Part shown: positions 56,122 to 64,000 of the stretch, piece after piece | Numbering within the stretch: position 1 is the stretch's first letter | How the letters are laid out: every line of letters starts with the position of its first letter | Source: Willaertia magna | Lineage: Eukaryota > Heterolobosea > Eutetramitea > Acrasida > Naegleriidae | Assembly: GCA_902984215.1 (NCBI GenBank) | Contig: CADWAF010001251.1 | Location: 1 to 64,000, forward strand | Length of the DNA stretch: 64,000 nucleotides | Direction: 5' to 3' | The notes under the pieces: generated by a model | What the model saw: the letters and a program-made list of their open reading frames with translations, nothing else | What the model was told of the DNA's origin: nothing | Databases searched by the model: none | Made by a program: the position numbers and the translations under genes

Positions 56122-57484
56122 ATGAAAAAAGATCTTGACTTTTTATTATTGATAGCTCGGGCAAAAACCAAAACGTATACACTGAAAGAAGAAGAAAATA
56201 ACGTTAAAATTGTAAAAACTGTTGTAGGAAGTAGTCACATTGTTTGTTTATTAAATAATGGTGAAATTTATGTTAGAGGAAGTAATAGTTGGAGTCAATG
56301 TGGTTTAAATCCAACAACAAAAGATTGTAAAGTGGAAGGATTTTTAAAAGTTAATGAAATAGAAAATAATATTTTACAATCTTTTTTTATTGTTGATGTT
56401 TTTACAAAGTGTAACTATACAATCTATTTAGCAATTAGTAAAGATAGTGGAAAACAAATGTTATTGTCAAGCGGATGGAATAATGGTGGATGTTGTTCTT
56501 GTAATAATGATGATAATCATGTCAAGGCTATTTCACAATGTTTTTTTAAACAATTCCCTATAGATAATATTATTTCAAAAGAATTAATAGATGAAAGGAT
56601 TGTAACAATTGAATGTGGAGGTTATCATACTCACATGATAACTGAGAATATCTTTACAAAAGAGCAATTTTTATATCAATGTGGATTAAATGTTCATAAT
56701 ATTTTAACTTTAGATGGAAATAAAATTCCAGTATTAACAAAGAGTTACAAAATTATGGAATCAATTAAAGTGAATAATAAGAAAGATAGAATTAAACAAA
56801 TTTGTGCTGGTATCGATTCTTTTTATATTGTTACTGGTATGTAAATTTTAAACTATTAGACAAATTATAAATTAAAATTTTAGAAAATGGTAATTTATTT
56901 TCCAGTGGAAAACATACTTTGACTAACAGTAATTCATTTCAACTAGTCCCACAAAGTTTATTCAATAATGAACCAATTGAGAGTGTCAGCGATCATATAT
57001 TGGGGGTTATTGTTTTAAGTAAACTAAGTTTTATTTACATAGCAGATGATAGTAGCGTTAAACAAATTGATTTAAATAGACAAAAAGTACTACAAATGTG
57101 TTCTGTAGTAACCAAATTATCAAACTTTCATTTCCTTACTGAAGGTATGTAGTTTATAGAGTTAATTAAATTTTCAAAATTAACACTTTTACAGGTAATC
57201 GTATTTATTCAGTGGATAGAAGCAATTATACTGTTTGTGAAAATAAATTAAGGGACATTATTGATACTGAGAAATCTAATGAAAGAGAATTGATTAAATA
57301 TATTGAAGAAAACAAACATAATTATGAAATACAGTTATTTGAAGAGTATATAGGATTGATTATTGTTGCAAACAGAAAAAAAGCTTTTAATTTAATTGAC
57401 AAGAAAAAATTTACAGATATAATTGAAAATCAAGAAAACAAAAATATGTTTTGTGACATTGCATTAAAATTTGAAGATTGGTAA
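56122..57484 (+). CDS. RCC1-like repeat protein (421 aa, three exons)
   Basis: Exons 56122-56836, 56884-57144 and 57195-57484; introns of 47 and 50 nt. Joins: FYIVT|ENGNLFSSG and FLTE|GNRIYSV. Blades are degenerate: EIYVRGSNSWSQCGLN, VTIECGGYHTHMIT, IKQICAGIDSFYIVT and NLFSSGKHTL. The C-terminal 80 residues are helical and end KKFTDIIENQENKNMFCDIALKFEDW, again stopping at a BTB-like opening strand. Divergent from the other two RCC1-like proteins and with introns, so not a recent copy. The gene is flanked on its 3' side by the large A/T island. Confidence 0.78.
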
Positions 57485-60127
57485 TAAATTTATTATTTAT
57501 TTAAATTTTAATATATAATTTACTAATTGTTATTATTGTTAATAAAAATTATTATATTATATTAATATATAAAAAATTATGAAAAAAATTAATAATATTT
57601 AAAATAATTAATTTTAAATAATAATATAAAATAATTAAAAAACATTTAAAAAAATATAAAATATTTATTTTTATTTATAAAACTATTAATAATATTTTTT
57701 TATTTAAATATTCTATCTATAAAATTATATTTTTATTTAATTATAAAAATTATTATTATGTTTAATTATGTTTTTAAAAATATTTAAATAAAATTATCAA
57801 TTTAAATACTTAAAAATAAATTTTTTTTTATATTTTTTAGAAATAATATTTATTATTAATAATAATATTATTTATTATTTGTAAACTAATAAAGTTAATA
57901 AAATATTATTAAATAAAAATAAATAGATAGTTATTTTTAATATAAAATATTAAATGATTGTTCATTGTAAAATATTTTAATGATTTGAATAAATATAAAA
58001 TAATAAATAAAATTTTATTTTAAATATACATTATATTTATTTATTCTTTATTAAAAAATAAAATATATAATTTAATAACTAAAATATATTTAATTAAATA
58101 AATATTACTTATTTATCTACAATAAAAAAAGAATTTTATTTTGTATTTAATTAATTTAATTAAAAAAATAAACATTATTTTATTTTTTTAAAAAATCTAT
58201 TTTTTACATATCAATATTTTACTAAATATACCATATTTAATTTTTTTATTCTTTTTTCAACAAATATAATTTTAATAAAAAAATTCTAAAAAAATAAGTT
58301 TATTATTTTTAAATAAATATAAATTTTTTTTTAATAAATATTTTAAAATCATTTCTTTTTTAAATTAATATTAAAACCAATTTTTTACAAGTAAAATTGT
58401 TAATTTTTAAGTATATTTTAAATTTAAATTTTAAAAAACTTTAAAATGTAAAAAAAATATCTTTAATTTATTAAAAATATCAGTTTTTTATAATAAATAA
58501 CTTGTATTTATTAATGTTAATGTTAAAATTATTTTAATTTTTTTTAAAATAAGTAAAAATATTATGTTTTTAAATTAAATTAATAAAATTTTTATTTTTA
58601 CTTTATAAAAATAACATTAAATAATAATTGTATATAAAAATACATTTTTAATACTAAATAAAAATACAAATAATATAATAACAAATATACATCAATAAAA
58701 ACATTTAAAATAATTATTAATCTAAAAAAAACAAATCATATTAATAAAAAGAAACTAAAAAAAAAATAATAAATTACTTTAATGAAAATAGACAATTATG
58801 AAGTTTATGCTATTATTTTGATAAATAAAAAAGTTTTAAACAATATAAAAAAAACAAATAAAACTTTAAAAAATTAATTTTTAAAATAAAAAAATCTAAA
58901 TTAATTTTTAAAATAAAAAAACAAAAATAATTTTTGTATTTCATAAGAGATAATAGAAAATATGAATTTTTTTTTATGAATAAAACAATAATTTTAAGAA
59001 AAAAAATTAAAAAAATAAATAAATAGTATATTATGAGATTATATAATAAATAAATTATAATGTATCTATTTGACATTAAATTTCTTAAAAAAAAATATTT
59101 TTTATTTAAAAATATTTAATATGGGACTGTTAAAAATAAATTATATTAAATAAATATATTATAATATTATTAAAAATTATAAAAATTTTATTAAAATTAA
59201 GTTATAAAAAAATATATATAGTTATAAAATATTTAATATTTAATTATTTTAAAACAATAAAAAAAAAATTTAATTTTTAATTTTAAAAAAAATTAATTTG
59301 ATATTTTTAATTCAATTATTTTATAATATTTATTTTTAATATTTAAATAAAAAATATATTTTAAATATTGAATATATAAAATTTTAATTAAATAATAAAT
59401 AAATTTATTAATTTTGTTTTTTTATTGTTATTAATAAATTAATAACATTAAAAATAATTAAAAAAATTTATATATTTATATAAAAAAAGATATTTTAATT
59501 TATTATTAATATTATTTATATCAATAATAATTTAAATCATTTATTAAATTTATAATTACAAAAAAAATTATAAAATAAAATTATAGAATAAAATAATTAT
59601 TTATTTAAAAATAATTTATTATCAATAATTAAAAATAATTTAAAAATTTTTTTGTAGCAAAATAATTTAAAAGTAAAATTATTTTAATAATTTATATTTA
59701 ATTTAATTTATAAACTTTATTTTGGTTTTACTTTAATTTGATTATTAATTTTATTTTAAAAAATAAATATATATATTTACAAGTTTAATTATATTAAAAA
59801 ACAATATTTAAAAATAAATTATAATTATTACTTATAAAAGTAAATAAAAAATATATAAATTAAGATAAAAAATAAAAATATTAAAAGATTTAAAAAATTA
59901 TAAAAGAAAATTAATTGAAATAAATAATAAATTTAATAATATTATAAATACTATAAGAAATAAATTTTAAATTAAATATAAAGACATTTTAGTTTATAAA
60001 GAAAAAATAAAAAAATTATGGATTAATTAAGAAATTTTTTAAGTAAATTAAAATGTATTAAATAAGTTGTTAGATTATATTTTTTTTGATTTTTTAAAAC
60101 AAAAAATATGAATTTTCATTTAAAAAA
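57485..60127. other. 2.6-kb extreme A/T island
   Basis: Sequence of almost only A and T from the RCC1-like stop to the SS18-like start, with long stretches lacking G and C. Short A and T runs alternate. I found no tandem unit, no long inverted repeat and no credible ORF; the 87-aa open frame at 58813-59076 (-) is low-complexity Phe/Leu/Ile/Tyr. It is far longer than the usual 100-350-bp gaps. Point-centromere-like or origin function is possible, as in some A+T-rich protists, but not shown. Confidence 0.65.
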
Positions 60128-60451
60128 ATGAACCCGCCAAGACAAGACTCTCAATTAACCACCCAAACTATTCAAGGGGTAAGTCTTCAAAAACACACAA
60201 ACACTAAATCACTATTCGGAATTGAATTTTTAGTACTTAGATGAAAATCAACAATTAATATTCGCTATACTAGAAAGACAAAAAGCCGGACAATTCGATC
60301 AATGTGAAGCGTAAGTAAAAAAACAATAATAACTCCTAACGCCACATCAAGTCTTCAACAAAAATTACAACAAAATTTAATTAAATTAGCAACAATAGCC
60401 GATTATCAACCAAATGTTTCCGCTGCCAAACAACAACAAACTAATAGATAA
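60128..60451 (+). CDS. SS18/SSXT (GIF/AN3-like) coactivator, minimal 75-aa form
   Basis: Three small exons: 60128-60178, 60234-60310, 60352-60451; introns of 55 and 41 nt; 75 aa. The splices give TIQG|YLDENQQLIFAI and QCEA|LQQKLQQN. Almost the whole protein is the SNH/SSXT domain: IQ-x-YLDENQQLI-x-AI, then QKAGQFDQC and LIKLATIADYQPN. These match animal SS18 and plant GIF proteins, which are subunits of SWI/SNF (BAF) chromatin-remodelling complexes. The Gln/Gly-rich QPGY activation domain of SS18 is missing. The ATG is preceded by seven A's, right at the edge of the A/T island. Confidence 0.88.
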
Positions 60452-60565
60452 ATAATATTTTAATTTATATTTAATTTATTTTGTAAATTTTGTACAAAAT
60501 ATATTACAAAATTGTTTTCTTTTTAAAACAAAACTATTTAATATTAACCTCCTTTTGTAAATAGT

Positions 60566-61015
60566 TTATGGATTTGATATTTTACTATTTACTTTACAAA
60601 ATTCTTGCTCATCTTCTAATATTTTAGGCTTTGATAATAAATAATCTTTTTTATTAGAATCAAGAAGGTAATGTTTTCTTACTAGAATTTCATCTTCTTC
60701 AAACTCAAATAATGTCATTCCTTCTTTTTGTTTAAAAGTTGGTTGACTTTTTATTCTTTCAATTAAGGTTTTTGTTGTTTTGGATTTTTCTTCTTCTAAT
60801 TGTTGTTGAGGTTTTCTATTCTTACGAACAGTATTGTACATACAAACTTTAAATAATGGAGGAAATTCAAGTTGACTAGTATTTTTCTTTATTTTTCCTC
60901 TTCTTGCATTAGAGTTGTTGTTGGTATTACTTTCAATGTTTGTTTCAATGCCATTTGAATGACAGTTTCTTGATGCAATACTATCATCAAAACATGTTCC
61001 CTCATAAGACTTCAT
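60566..61015 (-). CDS. Orphan protein (149 aa)
   Basis: Not recognised. The N-terminus is Asn/Ser-rich with a short basic patch (ARRGKIKKN). The middle contains LEFPPLFKVCMYNTVRKNRK and a Lys/Glu helix. The C-terminal half has GMTLFEFEEDEILVRKHYLL and KKDYLLSKPKILEDEQEF. Amino-acid composition is coding-like. It converges with the SS18-like gene and is divergent from the ankyrin gene. Confidence 0.6.
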   Translation of the reverse strand: MKSYEGTCFDDSIASRNCHSNGIETNIESNTNNNSNARRGKIKKNTSQLEFPPLFKVCMYNTVRKNRKPQQQLEEEKSKTTKTLIERIKSQPTFKQKEGMTLFEFEEDEILVRKHYLLDSNKKDYLLSKPKILEDEQEFCKVNSKISNP

Positions 61016-61592
61016 TGTTTCTTCTTCTTCAGTACTACTTTTAATTTTCTTTTTTTTTTAATTGAATTGAAGTATTTTGATAGTTTTTTTTATTTATAAA
61101 CACAACTGAGGGTGTAACTCTTACTATTTATTTGACTCTTTGGTATTTTGGAATTTTTCCTCAAATGTAAGGATAAGATTTAAATAATTTAATCTTTCTC
61201 ATGGAGGGTAAAGTTCCAAACATTAATTACCTTCTATTAATTACAAAATAGAAGTCATTCTGCAAATTGAAAGAAGATTAATAAGAGTTTTATTTTGAAA
61301 AGAAAGATGAAGTTACTTTTTGCATGAAACCTCATTTTAGTAAAAGTGTCATGACTTTTTCCAGAACAAAGGGGCTGCCTCAAGTTTTCTATAGGTCAAA
61401 TGATTTTGTTGGTTTCAAACACTCTGCAATTAGGAACTGTCACCTCTCTAATTAATTTTTGAATAAATTACAAAGTAAAAATCTTATTTAAATTTATTTT
61501 GATACCAAATTGCCTGTTCGGTAGCCTTTTGCGCTTTTTTTTAAATGGACACTGTCAAGGTAGGTGCTTAAGTTGTCACATTTCAAAGAAAA
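61016..61592. other. Divergent intergenic region
   Basis: About 580 bp between the 149-aa orphan (-) and the ankyrin-hemerythrin gene (+). It has T and A tracts and an isolated GTCATGAC palindrome near 61350. No snRNA, tRNA or coding signal found. Confidence 0.45.
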
Positions 61593-64000
61593 ATGAGCAA
61601 CAACAAAATCTCTATAAAGGATACATTAAACGAAGAGAACGCCAGAACACTATCATTAAACAACGTAAAAAGCACTAATGACATTGTGATAGACTCATTA
61701 GTTTCTAACTCATCTATACTAAAGAACATTAAAACATCCGATATAAATAAAAGAAGAAAAGAAGGTTCTTTTGATGACACTGCTTTCAAAAACAGGAACG
61801 CTACTAATGGAGTAAAAAAGACATTAAAAACAACAGATGATATAGATGATATATTACTCCATAGAAAGAATGATAATTTAAAATTAGCAGCTTTAAGTAC
61901 TTCAACCTTTAAATCTAGATTGCGAAGTCTAAGTACAGCTCCTGAGGAGAACCTTTCTAAACCAACTACAACTATTGAGACAGTTTTAAAAACACTTCAT
62001 GAAGATGATGATGAAACAAATACTAGTAATGAGTTAAATGAACCACTTCCTGCTTTTAAAGATATAACTGAAGAACTACACTATTATGTAAAACATAATA
62101 TGATTGATTTACTTAAAGTTACTTTAGAAAAGGAAAAGGAAACAAAAGATAAGGAAAATAAACCTTTTAATATTAGTAACCAATATTTAGAAAAAGATAC
62201 TAATAATTGTACATTACTTCATAAAGCAGCTGCTAACAATCGATTTAAAATTATGGGAATTTTAATTGAAGATTACAGAGCTTTAATTGAAAAGAAAGAT
62301 ACAAATGGTTCAGTAAGTAATAATTGTTGCCTTATATTTATTTTTTTTACAAATGCGTAAAAAAATACCATTTATAGACACCCTTATTTTATGCTGTAGC
62401 TAATAATTGTGTTCGTTCCTGTGCTTATCTGTTAACAAAAGGAGCTAAACCTAATGCTAAGGATAACTTTGAAACAACTCCATTATATTTAGCCTTAAAG
62501 AAAGGTTATATTGACATTGCTAAAACATTAATATTATTTGGAGCTGATGTAAATTATAAAACTCAAAAGGGAGCAACTGTTTTACATCTTTGTTGTGAAG
62601 AGGGTTCTATAGAAAAAGTTGATTTCTTGTTAGAGCATGGTAAGTATTTTCTTTCAATATTTTAGTTTCTAAAAAGCCTTAAATCATCTTCTATATAGGT
62701 GCCTCTATAACAAGAACGAATAGAGATGATCAACATTGTTTGTTCTCCGCTGCCCCTCATCCTGCTTTAATGGAATATCTTTGTAGATATTTATCCAGTT
62801 CTAGTGAAGAAGAAGCAACCTTAAGATTAACACAATTAAAAGAAGAGAATAATATATTAATTACTTCAACTACACAAAATAATGAAATTGCAAATCAAAA
62901 TAAAAAAGATCTAGAAGTAGTTGGTCAGATTTCATTTGCAAGTACTGTTCCAGCAAGTAAAGAAAAACCAACATTAATTAAATTAGTGAATAGAATGTCT
63001 TCACAAGGAATGTCAATTGTACATTATTGTGCATTCTTCGGATATTTAGCTTCATTAAAAGTAATTGTAAATTATTTACCTGCTGAATCAATGACACAAA
63101 TTTTAAATGAAAAAGAGAAAAAGTATGGAGATACACCTTTACATGTTGCTGTACGTAAGAACCAAAGGGATGTAGCTCAATTATTAGCTAGATCTAGAGA
63201 AGTAGATGTTGACGCTGTTAATGACCATTCAGGTGATACCCCATTACACCTTGCAATAAATAACCAAAATCAAGAAATGGTTACAATTTTAGTTGCTGCT
63301 AATTGTAGTACAGTAATTAAGAATCATGCAAAATTAACAGCAAAGCAAACAGCAAAGAAATTTAATTTAAATTTAAAAGTAGAAGAAGAAAAACAACTAA
63401 GAAGTTTAAAATCTCGTCAATCAATGACATTTTTCCAAAAATTCAAAAGTAAATTTAAAAAAGAAGACCAAGTAGATGAAAAGAAGAGACATACATTACA
63501 AAGTAAAAGACTTTCAAAAACTTTAGGTAATAATAGTCAAAGATTTAGTCGTAATTCTTCCTCAATTGTAACTGTAATGCAAGATGATATTGAGGAAATG
63601 ATAAGGACTCAACCTTACTTAAAATGGAGTGTTAAATTTGAATTTAATGAAGAATTAAATATTCATCACAAAGAAATATTTTATATTATAAACAAATTAT
63701 ATTTCTATTGGGTAGCAGATCAACATTCCATTCAAATACAAATTAGCATTTCAGATTTAATTGAAAAATCAAGAAAGTTTTTTGAAAAACAAGAACATTT
63801 AATGAAGGAAAGAAATTTCACCCACACTGCTTTTGAAAGTCATAAACACGATCATGACTTATTCTTAAAAAGAACAGAAAATTTATTACACAAAATTAAT
63901 ACTGAGGATTATATTATTGATGAAGATGAATTTACTTTAATGTCAACTTGGTGGGTGTCTCACATTATTAGACACGATAAAAAACTTGTACAAGATACTG
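61593..64000 (+). CDS. Ankyrin-repeat protein fused to a degenerate hemerythrin domain (3' end cut off)
   Basis: Exons 61593-62312, 62378-62639 and 62699 to beyond the window; introns of 65 and 59 nt; 761 complete codons visible. Joins: KDTNGS|TPLFYAVANN and FLLEH|GASITRTN. The N-terminal ~160 residues are Ser/Thr/Asn-rich. About seven ankyrin repeats follow, for example CTLLHKAAANNRFKIMGIL, TPLYLALKKGYIDIAKTLI, TPLHVAVRKNQRDVAQLL and TPLHLAINNQNQEMVTIL. A basic linker (FFQKFKSKFKKE) leads to a hemerythrin-like domain from residue ~630: LKWSVKFEFNEELNIHHKEIF, FFEKQEHLM, HKHDHDLF, WWVSHIIRHDKKL. His25, His73, His77, His101 and Asp106 equivalents are kept. His54 is Phe (63778-63780) and Glu58 is Gln (63790-63792). 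Confidence 0.9.

Noticed and set aside
58813..59076. 87-aa open frame on the minus strand in the large A/T island
   Set aside because: Composed almost only of Phe, Leu, Ile, Tyr, Lys and Asn as expected from A/T sequence; no domain and no coding-like third-position pattern.
1..64000. Transposons, CRISPR arrays, viral insertions, ribosomal RNA or spliceosomal snRNA genes
   Set aside because: I looked for transposase or reverse-transcriptase motifs, regular spaced repeats, and U1/U2/U6/5S core sequences in the gaps and found none.

Overview
The window reads as nuclear DNA of a compact, very A+T-rich, single-celled eukaryote that can build cilia. Evidence: GT-AG introns of about 40-110 nt in many genes, a tRNA-Tyr gene with an 11-nt intron, eukaryote-only proteins (AP-2 alpha, Nup107, DOCK, RabGGTase alpha, SS18-like), ciliary proteins (RSP3, B9D1, a probable microtubule-inner protein), and bacterial-type hemerythrin. 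This combination fits a heterolobosean amoeboflagellate of the Naegleria/Willaertia kind. The assignment is an inference from gene content and base composition and no database was consulted. The standard code fits throughout; among 33 visible stop codons I count 29 TAA, 4 TAG and no TGA.

Layout. 0-9 kb: 5' end of an ABCB-type ABC transporter (-), a three-exon Cu+-ATPase (+), a small orphan gene, a UMP-CMP kinase with an N-terminal RIIa-like docking domain (-), tRNA-Tyr (+), CIAPIN1/Dre2 (+), radial spoke protein 3 (-), ribosomal protein uL6/RPL9 (-). 9-21 kb: NSE4 (-), four-exon RabGGTase alpha with LRRs (-), kelch protein (+), macrodomain hydrolase (-), DHX37/Dhr1 helicase (+), a lysine-rich orphan (-) divergent from B9D1 (+). 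21-30 kb: Zn2Cys6 transcription factor with AT-hook, a degenerate S1 protease-like secreted protein with helical C-terminal repeats, a 72-aa orphan, a seven-TM protein, a hemerythrin and an RCC1-like protein (all +). 30-41 kb: RCC1-like protein (-), WDR6 (-, three exons), a MIP-like ciliary protein (+), AP-2 alpha (+), a soluble ABC ATPase (+). 41-57 kb: BPL_N-type glutamine-amidotransferase-like protein (+), a 1.1-kb nearly pure A/T island, a coiled-coil protein (+), two orphans (-), Nup107 (-), DOCK GEF (+), a third RCC1-like protein (+). 57.5-60.1 kb: a 2.6-kb nearly pure A/T island. 60-64 kb: a 75-aa SS18/SSXT protein (+, three small exons), an orphan (-), and an ankyrin-repeat protein fused to a degenerate hemerythrin domain, running off the right edge.

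Genes are not arranged in operons or pathways; most are housekeeping genes about 100-350 bp apart on alternating strands. Recurrent themes are cilium structure, tRNA/rRNA metabolism (tRNA-Tyr, WDR6, DHX37, uL6), membrane traffic (AP-2, RabGGTase, DOCK), lineage-expanded RCC1-like proteins, and two hemerythrin domains, one probably metal-binding and one with two ligand positions changed. All intron-exon models were built by eye from GT-AG sites, reading-frame continuity and family conservation. No transposon, CRISPR array, virus or complete repeat family was seen.
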